Source: an uncultured Prevotella sp. (GTDB lineage: Bacteria; Bacteroidota; Bacteroidia; Bacteroidales; Bacteroidaceae). From it: DNA of 30,908 nt. Below the pieces are notes generated by a model. That model saw nothing but the letters and a program-made list of their open reading frames with translations. It searched no databases and had not been told where the DNA came from. The DNA lies in NCBI GenBank assembly GCA_902491375.1, contig CABUHE010000024.1:1-30908 (forward strand), given 5' to 3'. Below, one piece after another: positions 6,191-14,259 of this stretch (its first letter is position 1; each line of letters starts with the position of its first letter). Both the position numbers and the translations under genes were made by a program.

Positions 6191-6496
6191 ATGAGTCAGA
6201 AAATCAGAATCAAGCTGAAATCTTACGACCACAAATTGGTTGATAAGTCAGCCGAGAAGATTGTGAAGGCTGTAAAGGCAACAGGCGCTATCGTAAGCGG
6301 TCCTATTCCATTGCCAACACACAAACGTATTTTCACTGTCAACCGCAGTACTTTCGTTAACAAAAAGTCACGTGAGCAGTTCCAGCTGAGCGATTACAAG
6401 CGTCTTATCGACATTTACAGCTCTACAGCAAAGACTGTAGACGCTCTTATGAAGCTTGAATTGCCGAGCGGTGTAGAAGTTGAAATCAAAGTATAG
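6191..6496 (+). CDS. rpsJ: 30S ribosomal protein S10
   Basis: S10 (NusE) sits in the 30S head and also serves transcription antitermination with NusB. The 101-aa protein shows the typical KIRIKLKSYDHKLVDKSAEKIV start, the GPIPLPTHKRIFTVNRS loop that reaches into the subunit, and a VEVEIKV end. It opens the S10 segment. ATG 6191 follows an A-rich stretch and no Shine-Dalgarno site, as is usual here. The 106-base spacer before it carries a long stem-loop. Confidence 0.97.
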   Translation: MSQKIRIKLKSYDHKLVDKSAEKIVKAVKATGAIVSGPIPLPTHKRIFTVNRSTFVNKKSREQFQLSDYKRLIDIYSSTAKTVDALMKLELPSGVEVEIKV

Positions 6497-6519
6497 TTTA
6501 ATTTTTAATATTAATTGAA

Positions 6520-7134
6520 ATGCCAGGATTAATTGGAAGAAAAATCGGAATGACATCCGTTTTCAGTGCCGACGGTAAGAATGTACCGTGCACTGTTATC
6601 GAAGCTGGTCCTTGTGTTGTTACCCAGGTAAAGACCGTTGAGAAAGACGGCTACAAGGCTGTACAGTTGGGCTTTGGTGATGCAAAGGAAAAGAACACCA
6701 CTAAACCTATGCTGGGCACATTCAAAAAGGCAGGTACAACACCTAAGAGACACTTGGCCGAGTTCAAGTTTGACGAGGAATACAACCTTGGTGACACCAT
6801 CACTGTTGACATTTTCAATGATGCAGCATTCGTTGATGTTGTCGGCACATCAAAAGGTAAAGGATTCCAGGGCGTTATGAAGCGTCATGGTTTCGGTGGT
6901 GTAGGCCAGAGCACTCACGGTCAGGATGACCGCGCACGTAAACCGGGTTCTATCGGTGCTTGTTCTTACCCTGCAAAGGTCTTCAAAGGCATGCGCATGG
7001 GCGGCCAGATGGGTGGCGACAGAGTTACAACTCAAAACCTCAAAGTGTTAAAAGTAATACCGGAGCATAACCTCATCCTTGTGAAAGGTAGTGTTGCTGG
7101 TTGCAAAGGTTCAACCGTTTTAATTGAGAAATAA
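6520..7134 (+). CDS. rplC: 50S ribosomal protein L3
   Basis: L3 binds the 3' end of 23S rRNA early in assembly, and its long loop reaches close to the peptidyl transferase centre. The 204-aa protein has the start GLIGRKIGMTSVF and the loop with HGQDDRARKPGSIG followed by KVFKGMRMGGQMGGDRVTTQ. In E. coli the residue after GSIG is glutamine, which I believe is the PrmB methylation site; here it is alanine. The stop overlaps the rplD start by one base (TAATG), suggesting translational coupling. Confidence 0.97.
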   Translation: MPGLIGRKIGMTSVFSADGKNVPCTVIEAGPCVVTQVKTVEKDGYKAVQLGFGDAKEKNTTKPMLGTFKKAGTTPKRHLAEFKFDEEYNLGDTITVDIFNDAAFVDVVGTSKGKGFQGVMKRHGFGGVGQSTHGQDDRARKPGSIGACSYPAKVFKGMRMGGQMGGDRVTTQNLKVLKVIPEHNLILVKGSVAGCKGSTVLIEK

Positions 7135-7763
7135 TGGAAATTAACGTATTAAATATCAAAGGTGAAAACACTGGGAGAAAGGTTACGTTAAACGAATCTA
7201 TCTTCGGAATTGAACCAAACGACCACGTTCTTTATCTCGACGTAAAGCGCTATATGGCAGCTCAGCGCCAGGGAACGGCTAAGTCAAAGGAAAGAAGTGA
7301 GCATGCTGGTTCTACTCGCAAACTCGGTCGCCAGAAGGGCGGTGGCGGTGCTCGCCGTGGTGATATCAACTCACCGTTGCTCAAAGGTGGTGGTCGTGTA
7401 TTCGGTCCTACTCCTCGTGATTACAGCATTAAACTCAACCATAAGGTAACTCTCCTTGCTCGTAAGAGTGCGTTGTCATACAAAGCTAAGGAAGATGCAA
7501 TCATTGTAGTTGAAGATTTCAATCTTGACGCCCCAAAGACTAAAGATTTTGTAAATATTACTAAAAATCTTAAAGTTGAAGGCAAGAAATTGCTTTTCCT
7601 TTTGCCGGAAGCAAATAAAAACGTATATTTGTCGGCTCGTAATTTGCAGCGTGCTGTTGTTATGCCTGCTAAGACTCTTAATACCTATAAGGTGTTGGAT
7701 GCTGATGTAGTCGTAATGACAGAGAATTCGCTGAAGGCTATCGACGAAATCTTAAACAAGTAA
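7134..7763 (+). CDS. rplD: 50S ribosomal protein L4
   Basis: L4 binds 23S rRNA domain I and lines the exit tunnel with an extended loop. That loop is visible as the Gly/Arg-rich stretch near residues 58-85 (STRKLGRQKGGGGARRGD, then GGGRVFGPTPRDY). At 209 aa the length is normal (about 201-210). The start codon shares its A with the rplC stop, which suggests coupled translation. In E. coli L4 represses the S10 operon. The long stem upstream of rpsJ would be the natural place to look for the same here. Confidence 0.96.
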   Translation: MEINVLNIKGENTGRKVTLNESIFGIEPNDHVLYLDVKRYMAAQRQGTAKSKERSEHAGSTRKLGRQKGGGGARRGDINSPLLKGGGRVFGPTPRDYSIKLNHKVTLLARKSALSYKAKEDAIIVVEDFNLDAPKTKDFVNITKNLKVEGKKLLFLLPEANKNVYLSARNLQRAVVMPAKTLNTYKVLDADVVVMTENSLKAIDEILNK

Positions 7764-7778
7764 AAAGGAGAAAAGTAT

Positions 7779-8072
7779 ATGGCATTTATCATAAAACCAT
7801 TGGTCACTGAGAAGATGACCAAGATTACAGACAAGTGGCCTAACCGCTATGGCTTCATTGTACGTCCTGAGGCTGACAAACTCCAAATTAAGCGTGAAGT
7901 CGAAAGTCTGTATAATGTTACGGTTGAAGACGTAAATACAATGCGTTATGCAGGTAAGCGTTCTGCCCGTTATACAAAGGCAGGACTTATCAAGGGCCAG
8001 AAGAACGCATTCAAGAAGGCAATCGTTACCCTGAAAGAGGGCGACACAATTGATTTTTACAGCAATATTTAA
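7779..8072 (+). CDS. rplW: 50S ribosomal protein L23
   Basis: L23 surrounds the tunnel exit and docks trigger factor and the signal recognition particle. The 97-aa protein begins with the family motif IIKPLVTEKMTK and keeps YGFIVRPEADKLQIKREVE and the VNTMRYAGK segment. Unusually for this phylum, a full AAGGAG (7765-7770) stands 8 bases before ATG 7779. Most neighbours have no such site. Confidence 0.96.
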   Translation: MAFIIKPLVTEKMTKITDKWPNRYGFIVRPEADKLQIKREVESLYNVTVEDVNTMRYAGKRSARYTKAGLIKGQKNAFKKAIVTLKEGDTIDFYSNI

Positions 8073-8080
8073 AATAAAAG

Positions 8081-8908
8081 ATGGCAGTACGTAAATTTAA
8101 ACCGGTAACTCCGGGTCAAAGACACAAAATTATTGGTACGTTCGAGGAGATTACTGCATCCGTACCAGAGAAGTCTCTCGTTTACGGTAAACGTTCTACC
8201 GGCGGTCGAAACAATACAGGTAAGATGACTATGCGCTACCTCGGCGGTGGTCATAAGAGAAAGTATCGTTTCATCGACTTCAAACGTGAGAAAGATGGTG
8301 TTCCAGCTGTAGTTAAGACAATCGAATACGATCCGAACCGTTCGGCTCGTATCGCTTTGTTGTATTATGCTGATGGTGAAAAACGTTACATTATTGCTCC
8401 TAACGGACTGCAGGTAGGTGCAACCCTGATGTCTGGAAAGGACGCGGCGCCTGAGATTGGTAACGCGCTTCCTTTGGCAAACATCCCCGTCGGTACTGTG
8501 ATTCATAATATTGAATTGCGTCCGGGACAGGGTGCGCTGCTCGTTCGTTCGGCTGGTAATTTCGCTCAGTTGACTTCTCGTGAAGGCAGTTATTGCGTAG
8601 TTAAGCTCCCTTCTGGCGAGACTCGTCAGATTCTCAGTGCTTGTAAAGCTACTGTAGGTAGTGTAGGAAATTCTGATCATGCTCTTGAGCAGTCAGGTAA
8701 GGCTGGCCGCTCTCGCTGGCTCGGCCGTCGTCCTCACAACCGTGGTGTTGTTATGAACCCGCACGATCACCCGATGGGTGGTGGTGAAGGACGTCAGTCT
8801 GGAGGTCACCCACGTTCACGTAAGGGCTTGTATGCTAAGGGTCTCAAGACAAGAGCTCCGAAGAAGCTTTCTAACAAGTATATTATTGAAAGAGCTAATA
8901 AGAAATAA
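8081..8908 (+). CDS. rplB: 50S ribosomal protein L2
   Basis: L2 is among the most conserved ribosomal proteins. It helps form the peptidyl transferase centre and joins the subunits. The 275-aa protein carries GRNNTGKMTMRYLGGGHKR near residue 48, the basic GRSRWLGRRPHNRGVVMNP segment, and the NPHDHPMGGGEGR loop with the histidine studied in E. coli as H229. It begins 8 bases after rplW, and its length matches the family (about 274). Confidence 0.97.
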   Translation: MAVRKFKPVTPGQRHKIIGTFEEITASVPEKSLVYGKRSTGGRNNTGKMTMRYLGGGHKRKYRFIDFKREKDGVPAVVKTIEYDPNRSARIALLYYADGEKRYIIAPNGLQVGATLMSGKDAAPEIGNALPLANIPVGTVIHNIELRPGQGALLVRSAGNFAQLTSREGSYCVVKLPSGETRQILSACKATVGSVGNSDHALEQSGKAGRSRWLGRRPHNRGVVMNPHDHPMGGGEGRQSGGHPRSRKGLYAKGLKTRAPKKLSNKYIIERANKK

Positions 8909-8930
8909 TCAAGTTAACTAAGTGTAAATT

Positions 8931-9197
8931 ATGAGTCGTTCATTAAAAAAAGGTCCATATATTAACGTATCACTCGAGAAGAAAATTCTCGCGATGAACG
9001 AGAGTGGCAAGAAGAGTGTTGTTAAGACATGGGCCAGAGCATCGGTGATTTCTCCTGATTTCGTAGGTCACACCGTTGCAGTTCATAACGGAAATAAATT
9101 TATTCCTGTTTACATTACTGAGAACATGGTCGGCCACAAGCTTGGAGAGTTTTCTCTTACTCGCCGCTTCGGTGGACATGCCGGTAACAAGAAGTAA
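8931..9197 (+). CDS. rpsS: 30S ribosomal protein S19
   Basis: S19 pairs with S13 in the 30S head near the A-site tRNA. The 88-aa protein is of family length and has the diagnostic SRSLKKGPYI start, the TWARASVISPDFVGHTVAVHNG core and the GHKLGEFSLTRRFGGH end. It lies between rplB and rplV as in nearly all bacteria, 22 bases after rplB. Confidence 0.97.
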   Translation: MSRSLKKGPYINVSLEKKILAMNESGKKSVVKTWARASVISPDFVGHTVAVHNGNKFIPVYITENMVGHKLGEFSLTRRFGGHAGNKK

Positions 9198-9231
9198 CAG
9201 GCAAACCATTGAAAAATAAAAAGACAATATA

Positions 9232-9636
9232 ATGGGAGCAAGAAAAAAAATAGCGGCTGAAAAAAGAAAAGAAGCCCGTAAGACATTGTATTTCGCAAAG
9301 CTCAAAGGCGTGCCTTCTTCTCCGCGTAAGATGCGTTATGTCGTTGACATGATTCGTGGCATGGAGGTAAACCGCGCTCTTGGAGTCTTGAAGTTCTCAA
9401 AGAAAGCTGCATCAGCTGACGTAGAGAAACTTCTTCGCTCTGCCATCGCGAACTGGGAAGTTAAGAATGACCGTAAGGCAGAGGAAGGCGAACTTTATAT
9501 ATCTAAAGTATTCGTAGACGAGGGTGTTACGATGAAGCGTATGAGACCGGCACCTCAGGGACGTGGTTACAGAATTCGTAAACGCAGCAATCACGTAACC
9601 TTGTTTGTTGATGCCAAAACTAATGACGAAAAATAA
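9232..9636 (+). CDS. rplV: 50S ribosomal protein L22
   Basis: L22 contacts all 23S rRNA domains, and its beta-hairpin lines the exit tunnel near the macrolide site. The 134-aa protein has SSPRKMRYVVDMIRG near residues 30-44 and the hairpin MKRMRPAPQGRGYRIRKRSN near 101-120. The N-terminus is a strongly basic extension (MGARKKIAAEKRKEARK) that makes it longer than the 110-aa E. coli protein, which I believe is normal in Bacteroidota. Confidence 0.96.
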   Translation: MGARKKIAAEKRKEARKTLYFAKLKGVPSSPRKMRYVVDMIRGMEVNRALGVLKFSKKAASADVEKLLRSAIANWEVKNDRKAEEGELYISKVFVDEGVTMKRMRPAPQGRGYRIRKRSNHVTLFVDAKTNDEK

Positions 9637-9644
9637 GAAGCAGA

Positions 9645-10364
9645 ATGGGACAGAAAGTTAATCCAATAAGCAACCGTCTCGGTATTATTAGAGGTTGGGA
9701 TTCAAATTGGTTCGGTGGAAAGAACTTTGGCGACAACCTCGTAGAGGATATGAAAATCCGTAAATACCTGAACGAACGTCTGGCAAAGGCCAGTGTATCT
9801 CGTATCGTCATTGAGCGCACATTGAAACTCGTCACTATCACAATCTGTACTGCTCGTCCGGGTCTTGTTATCGGTAAGGGTGGTCAGGATGTTGACAAAT
9901 TGAAGGAAGAGCTGAAGAAGCTTTACGATAAAGAGATTCAGATCAATATCTACGAAGTTAAGAAACCTGAGCTCGATGCGTCAATCGTAGCTAATAATAT
10001 TGCACGCCAGGTTGAGGGTAAGATGGCTTATCGTCGTGCGATAAAGACGGCTGTAGCTAATACGATGCGTGCAGGGGCAGAAGGAATCAAGGTGCAGATT
10101 ACCGGACGTCTGAATGGTGCTGAAATGGCACGTAAGGAAATGTATAAAGAGGGACGTACTCCTCTGCATACTTTCCGTGCTGATATCGACTACTGTCAGG
10201 CAGAGGCTCTCACTAAGGTCGGCCTGTTAGGCATCAAGGTTTGGATTTGCCGCGGTGAGGTTTACGGAAAGCGTGACTTGACCTTGAATTTCGCACAGGA
10301 AAAACAGGGCGGTCGCTCTAACGGCAAGTCAAGAGTAAACCGTAAGAGAAACAATAACCGTTAA
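9645..10364 (+). CDS. rpsC: 30S ribosomal protein S3
   Basis: S3 forms part of the mRNA entry channel and its helicase activity. The 239-aa protein starts MGQKVNPISNRLGIIRGWDS, carries a type II KH domain with the RPGLVIGKGGQDVDKLKEEL motif (GKGG near residues 76-79), and has the C-terminal domain with IKVQITGRLNGAEMAR and GVKVWI-like GIKVWICRGEV. The basic tail is NGKSRVNRKRNNNR. It begins 8 bases after the rplV stop. Confidence 0.97.
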   Translation: MGQKVNPISNRLGIIRGWDSNWFGGKNFGDNLVEDMKIRKYLNERLAKASVSRIVIERTLKLVTITICTARPGLVIGKGGQDVDKLKEELKKLYDKEIQINIYEVKKPELDASIVANNIARQVEGKMAYRRAIKTAVANTMRAGAEGIKVQITGRLNGAEMARKEMYKEGRTPLHTFRADIDYCQAEALTKVGLLGIKVWICRGEVYGKRDLTLNFAQEKQGGRSNGKSRVNRKRNNNR

Positions 10365-10378
10365 AGAAAGAAGCTATC

Positions 10379-10807
10379 ATGTTACAGCCAAAAAGAGTAA
10401 AATATAGAAGACCTCAAGACGGACGTGGCAATAAAGGCAACGCCCACAGAGGTACACAGTTGGCTTTCGGATCATTTGGCATCAAGACTCTTGAAGCCAA
10501 ATGGTTGGATAGTCGCCAGATAGAGGCAGCCCGTGTAGCTGTCAACCGTTATATGCAGCGTGAAGGTCAGGTTTGGATCCGTATATTCCCGGACAAACCA
10601 ATTACTCGCAAGCCTGCTGATGTCCGAATGGGTAAAGGTAAGGGAGATCCCGCAGGATGGGTTGCTCCTGTAACTCCAGGACGTATTCTCTTTGAAGTTG
10701 AAGGCGTTTCTTTTGAAGTTGCTAAAGAGGCTCTTCGCCTTGCTGCTCAAAAGCTGCCTGTAAAGACAAAATTTGTTGTTAGACGTGATTACGATAAAAA
10801 CGCTTAA
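10379..10807 (+). CDS. rplP: 50S ribosomal protein L16
   Basis: L16 helps place the A-site tRNA in the peptidyl transferase centre and is needed late in 50S assembly. The 142-aa protein begins MLQPKRVKYRRPQDGR and has the typical WIRIFPDKPITRKPADVRMG and KGKGDPAGWVAPVTPGRILFE motifs. It is 14 bases after rpsC and 2 bases before rpmC, a spacing that suggests coupling. Confidence 0.97.
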   Translation: MLQPKRVKYRRPQDGRGNKGNAHRGTQLAFGSFGIKTLEAKWLDSRQIEAARVAVNRYMQREGQVWIRIFPDKPITRKPADVRMGKGKGDPAGWVAPVTPGRILFEVEGVSFEVAKEALRLAAQKLPVKTKFVVRRDYDKNA

Positions 10808-10809
10808 TT

Positions 10810-11004
10810 ATGAAGATTAAAGAAGTAAAAGAGCTTGAAACCAAAGACTTGGTAGAGAGACTTGATGCAGCGGTTGCTAGCTATCATCAGATGAAGTTGA
10901 ATCACGCAATCACGCCGCTCGAGAATCCATCTCAGATTAAGGCTGCTCGTCGTGACATAGCACGCATGAAAACAGTTCTCCGCGAGAGGGAGCTTAATAA
11001 ATAA
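10810..11004 (+). CDS. rpmC: 50S ribosomal protein L29
   Basis: L29 sits by the tunnel exit next to L23. The 64-aa, two-helix protein has the pattern of the family: EVKELETKDLVERLD at the start, YHQMKLNHAITPLENP in the middle, and IKAARRDIARMKTVLRERELN at the end. Only 2 bases separate it from both rplP and rpsQ. Confidence 0.95.
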   Translation: MKIKEVKELETKDLVERLDAAVASYHQMKLNHAITPLENPSQIKAARRDIARMKTVLRERELNK

Positions 11005-11006
11005 CA

Positions 11007-11273
11007 ATGGTTCAGATGGAAAAGAGAAATTTAAGAAAGACTAGAACGGGTGTCGTTATAAGCAACAAAATGGATAAAACCATTGTTATTGCCGCTAAAT
11101 TCAAGGAGATGCACCCTATATATGGTAAGTTTGTCCAGAAGACAAAGAAATACCATGCACATGATGAAAAGAATGAGGCAAATGTAGGTGATACAGTCCT
11201 CATCATGGAGACTCGTCCTTTGAGTAAGACAAAGAGATGGAGATTAGTTCAAATAATTGAAAAAGCTAAGTAA
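11007..11273 (+). CDS. rpsQ: 30S ribosomal protein S17
   Basis: S17 is an early 16S-binding OB-fold protein of the 30S body. The protein shows RNLRKTRTGVVISNKMDKTI, HPIYGKFVQKTKKYHAHDE and GDTVLIMETRPLSKTKRWRL, all typical. Two starts are possible: ATG 11007 (88 aa, MVQMEKRN) and ATG 11016 (85 aa, MEKRN). Relatives that I recall begin at the second, so the true start may be 11016. Confidence 0.95.
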   Translation: MVQMEKRNLRKTRTGVVISNKMDKTIVIAAKFKEMHPIYGKFVQKTKKYHAHDEKNEANVGDTVLIMETRPLSKTKRWRLVQIIEKAK

Positions 11274-11275
11274 TT

Positions 11276-11641
11276 ATGATACAGGCAGAATCAAGACTTA
11301 CAGTATGTGATAACAGCGGCGCGCGCGAGGCTCTGTGCATTCGTGTACTTGGTGGTACGCGTCGTCGTTATGCAAGTGTTGGTGACGTTATTGTCGTTGC
11401 TGTCAAGAACGTCATCCCGTCAAGTGATTTGAAAAAGGGTGCAGTATCTAAGGCTTTGATTGTTCGCACAAAGAAAGAAATACGCCGTGCCGACGGTTCA
11501 TATATACGTTTTGACGACAATGCGTGTGTTCTGCTGAACAACGCAGGCGAGCTTCGTGGCAGCCGTATTTTCGGTCCTGTGGCACGTGAGCTTCGTGCGG
11601 TCAACATGAAAGTCGTTTCTTTGGCACCGGAGGTTCTTTAA
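11276..11641 (+). CDS. rplN: 50S ribosomal protein L14
   Basis: L14 forms an intersubunit bridge and is the docking site of RsfS when ribosomes are silenced. The 121-aa protein is of normal length and has MIQAESRLTVCDNSGAREA at the start, the VRTKKEIRRADGSYIRFDDNACVL core and the GSRIFGPVARELR end. It starts the spc segment, 2 bases after rpsQ. Confidence 0.97.
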   Translation: MIQAESRLTVCDNSGAREALCIRVLGGTRRRYASVGDVIVVAVKNVIPSSDLKKGAVSKALIVRTKKEIRRADGSYIRFDDNACVLLNNAGELRGSRIFGPVARELRAVNMKVVSLAPEVL

Positions 11642-11661
11642 CCATTAAAAGTGAAGAAGTA

Positions 11662-11982
11662 ATGAATAAGTTACATATAAAGAAAAATGACACGGTTATT
11701 GTCTTGGCCGGTGAGGATAAAGGCAAGACTGGCAAGGTGCTTAAGGTTTTAGTTGAGAAGCAGAGAGCCATTGTTGAAGGCGTTAATATCGTGTCTAAGA
11801 ACATGAAACCGAGCGCAAAGTATCCGCAGGGTGGTATCATCAAGCAGGAAGCTCCTATCCATGTTTCTAATTTGAGCCTTATTGACCCGAAGAGCGGCAA
11901 AGCTACACGTATCGCTATCAAGAGAACTGAAGACGGCAAGAAGGTTCGTATCGCTAAAAAATCAGGGGAGGAAATCAAATAA
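11662..11982 (+). CDS. rplX: 50S ribosomal protein L24
   Basis: L24 is one of two assembly-initiating proteins of the 50S subunit. Its KOW motif is clear near residues 8-27 (DTVIVLAGEDKGKTGKVLKV), followed by VEGVNIVSKNMKPS and QGGIIKQEAPIHVSNLSLID. At 106 aa the length is normal. The stop TAA shares its last base with the rplE start (TAATG), as between rplC and rplD. Confidence 0.96.
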   Translation: MNKLHIKKNDTVIVLAGEDKGKTGKVLKVLVEKQRAIVEGVNIVSKNMKPSAKYPQGGIIKQEAPIHVSNLSLIDPKSGKATRIAIKRTEDGKKVRIAKKSGEEIK

Positions 11983-12536
11983 TGAATACAGCTGAATTAA
12001 AGACAGTTTACACTGAGACTATCGCTCCTGCACTTCAAAAGCAGTTCAACTATTCTTCTAAGATGCAGATTCCTGTCCTGAAGAAGATTGTTGTAAATCA
12101 GGGTCTTGGAGAAGCAACTCAGGATAGAAAGGTAATTGATATCGCTATTAACGAGATTACTACCATTACTGGCCAGAAGGCTGTTGCTACATATTCTAAG
12201 AAGGATATCGCAAACTTCAAGCTTCGTAAGAAGATGCCTATCGGTGTGATGGTTACTCTGCGTCGTGAGCGTATGTATGAGTTCCTTGAGAAACTTATCC
12301 GTATCGCTCTTCCGCGTATCCGTGACTTCAAGGGTATTGAAAGCAAGTTTGACGGACGTGGTAACTACACTCTCGGTATTCAGGAGCAGATCATATTCCC
12401 TGAGATTAACATTGATATGATCAATAAGATTCAGGGTATGAACATCACTTTCGTTACGTCTGCTAAGACTGATGAAGAGGGTTATGCTTTGCTCAAGGCA
12501 TTTGGTTTACCTTTCAAGAACGCTAAAAACGATTAA
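11982..12536 (+). CDS. rplE: 50S ribosomal protein L5
   Basis: L5 binds 5S rRNA in the central protuberance and touches P-site tRNA. The 184-aa protein carries KIVVNQGLGEATQDRKVID, the ITGQKAVATYSKKDIANFKLR region, RIALPRIRDFKGIESKFDGR and the GNYTLGIQEQIIFPEI motif. The one-base overlap with rplX suggests coupled translation. In E. coli the S8 repressor acts at the start of this gene. I see no strong fold here, so that control may not be shared. Confidence 0.96.
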   Translation: MNTAELKTVYTETIAPALQKQFNYSSKMQIPVLKKIVVNQGLGEATQDRKVIDIAINEITTITGQKAVATYSKKDIANFKLRKKMPIGVMVTLRRERMYEFLEKLIRIALPRIRDFKGIESKFDGRGNYTLGIQEQIIFPEINIDMINKIQGMNITFVTSAKTDEEGYALLKAFGLPFKNAKND

Positions 12537-12541
12537 TAGAT

Positions 12542-12844
12542 ATGGCAAAAGAATCAATGAAAGCCCGCGAGGTTAAGCGTGCGAAGCTTGTTGCACGTTA
12601 CGCTGAGAAGCGTGCGGCTTTGAAGAAAATCATCGCAACAACCGATGATCCAGCTGAAGCTTATGAGGCTGCAAGGAAGCTGCAGAGCATTCCTCGTAAT
12701 GCCAACCCAATTCGTCTGCACAACCGTTGCAAGATAACTGGTCGTCCGAAGGGTTATATGCGTCAGTTCGGCCTTTCACGTATTCAATTCCGTGAGATGG
12801 CTTCTGCGGGTCTTATCCCTGGTGTAAAGAAGGCGAGCTGGTAA
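12542..12844 (+). CDS. rpsN: 30S ribosomal protein S14, zinc-free form
   Basis: S14 lies in the 30S head beside S3 and S10. The 100-aa protein is the long, zinc-free type: it has one cysteine only (NRCKITGRPKGY) and no CxxC pairs. The family core NRCKITGRPKGYMRQFGLSR and the end MASAGLIPGVKKASW are intact. It begins 5 bases after rplE. No second, zinc-type copy is in this window. Confidence 0.96.
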   Translation: MAKESMKAREVKRAKLVARYAEKRAALKKIIATTDDPAEAYEAARKLQSIPRNANPIRLHNRCKITGRPKGYMRQFGLSRIQFREMASAGLIPGVKKASW

Positions 12845-12876
12845 AATCCTAAGAAGGAAGTTTTCATTTAATATTG

Positions 12877-12891
12877 TCGGGGCAGTCCCGA
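12877..12891 (+). other. Short GC hairpin in the rpsN-rpsH spacer
   Basis: TCGGG (12877-12881) pairs with CCCGA (12887-12891) around GCAGT, inside an otherwise AT-rich 68-base spacer. It lies about 20 bases before ATG 12913 and has no T run, so a role in translation of S8 is more likely than termination. Confidence 0.45.
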
Positions 12892-12912
12892 TTAATTAAA
12901 CATTATATTTTT

Positions 12913-13308
12913 ATGACAGATCCAATAGCAGATTATCTGACGAGGTTGAGAAACGCAATCATGGCTCATCACCGTGTTGTCGAAGTACCAGCTTCAAACT
13001 TGAAGAAAGAGATTACTAAAATCCTCTTCGAGAAAGGTTATATCCTGAACTACAAGTTTATTGAGGACGGTCCTCAGGGTACAATCAAAGTTGCGCTTAA
13101 GTATGATCCCGCAACAAAAGAAAACGCCATCAGGTGTTTGAAAAGAGTGTCAACCCCGGGTTTGCGTAAGTACACAGGGTATAAGGATATGCCGAGAGTA
13201 ATTAACGGATTGGGCATCGCGATTTTGTCTACATCCAAAGGTGTAATGACTGACAAGGAGGCAACCGCTCTTAAGATCGGCGGTGAGGTTCTTTGCTTCG
13301 TATATTAA
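12913..13308 (+). CDS. rpsH: 30S ribosomal protein S8
   Basis: S8 binds the central domain of 16S rRNA and, in E. coli, represses the spc operon. The 131-aa protein begins MTDPIADYLTRLRNAI, the standard S8 start. The frame is open to a TTG at 12874, but that would add 13 residues encoded by the spacer hairpin and is rejected. The core SNLKKEITKILFEKGYI and the end GIAILSTSKGVMTDKEA with GGEVLCFVY are typical. Confidence 0.96.
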   Translation: MTDPIADYLTRLRNAIMAHHRVVEVPASNLKKEITKILFEKGYILNYKFIEDGPQGTIKVALKYDPATKENAIRCLKRVSTPGLRKYTGYKDMPRVINGLGIAILSTSKGVMTDKEATALKIGGEVLCFVY

Positions 13309-13323
13309 TTGGGAGGATTGAAT

Positions 13324-13890
13324 ATGTCAAGAATAGGTAAATTGCCAATTAGTATTCCTTCAGGAGTTACAGTTACTCTTAACAATGGAGTCGTTAACGT
13401 AAAAGGTCCTAAAGGAGAACTTTCTCAGAAGGTAGATCCTTCGATAATTGTTAAGGTTGAGGACAATCACATATTGTTCGAAATTGATGAGAACAGTCCT
13501 GTCAATTACAAGCAGAAACAGGCTTTCCACGGTCTCTATCGCGCACTTGTAAACAACATGGTTGTTGGTGTAAGCGAGGGTTACAAGAAAGTTCTTGAGC
13601 TTGTCGGTGTAGGTTACCGTGTTTCCAACCAGGGTAACATTATTGAGTTTGCTTTAGGATATACTCACCCGATATTCATCCAGTTGCCTAGTGAGGTAAA
13701 GGTTGAAACAAAGTCTGAAAGAAATCAGAACCCTATTATAATATTGGAATCTTGCGATAAAGCGTTGCTCGGACTTATTTGTGCAAAAATCCGTTCTTTC
13801 CGTATGCCTGAACCTTATAAGGGCAAGGGTATATTGTTCCAAGGCGAAGTCATTCGCAGAAAGTCTGGTAAGACTGCCGCTGCTAAGTAA
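13324..13890 (+). CDS. rplF: 50S ribosomal protein L6
   Basis: L6 lies near the factor-binding site and the sarcin-ricin loop. The 188-aa protein begins MSRIGKLPISIPSGVTV and has two L6 domains. The C-terminal one carries VVGVSEGYKKVLELVGVGYR and the signature MPEPYKGKGILFQGEVIRRKSGKTA. The start is fixed by a good Shine-Dalgarno site, GGGAGG at 13311-13316, 7 bases before ATG 13324. A TTG at 13309 lies upstream of that site and is rejected. Confidence 0.97.
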   Translation: MSRIGKLPISIPSGVTVTLNNGVVNVKGPKGELSQKVDPSIIVKVEDNHILFEIDENSPVNYKQKQAFHGLYRALVNNMVVGVSEGYKKVLELVGVGYRVSNQGNIIEFALGYTHPIFIQLPSEVKVETKSERNQNPIIILESCDKALLGLICAKIRSFRMPEPYKGKGILFQGEVIRRKSGKTAAAK

Positions 13891-13908
13891 CTTTAATATT
13901 TTACGATT

Positions 13909-14253
13909 ATGACAACAAAGAAAGAAGAAAGACGAATTAAGATAAAGTTCAGAATTCGCAAACGTGTGAATGGAACTGCTGAACGTCCGAGAATGAGTGT
14001 TTTCCGCAGCAATAAGCAGATTTATGTTCAGGTTATTAACGACTTGACCGGTAATACTTTGGTTTCTGCTTCATCACTCGGTATGGAAGCTATGCCTAAG
14101 TGTGAGCAGGCTGCTAAAGTTGGTGAGCTTATCGCCAAGAAAGCTGTTGAAGCAGGAATATCTAAAGTGGTGTTCGACCGTAACGGCTATCTTTACCACG
14201 GTCGTGTAAAAGAACTCGCTGATGCAGCCCGTAAGGGAGGACTTAATTTTTAA
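13909..14253 (+). CDS. rplR: 50S ribosomal protein L18
   Basis: L18 binds 5S rRNA with L5 and L25. The 114-aa protein has the basic start and the motifs RIRKRVNGTAERPRMSVFRSN, KQIYVQVINDLTGNTLVSAS and VVFDRNGYLYHGRVKELADAAR, with the terminal GGLNF. Length is normal for bacteria (about 117). It lies between rplF and rpsE as usual. Confidence 0.96.
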   Translation: MTTKKEERRIKIKFRIRKRVNGTAERPRMSVFRSNKQIYVQVINDLTGNTLVSASSLGMEAMPKCEQAAKVGELIAKKAVEAGISKVVFDRNGYLYHGRVKELADAARKGGLNF

Positions 14254-14259
14254 ACGATT

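Noticed and set aside
12874..12912. An upstream TTG start for rpsH
   Set aside because: It would add residues that no S8 has, and they are encoded by the spacer hairpin.
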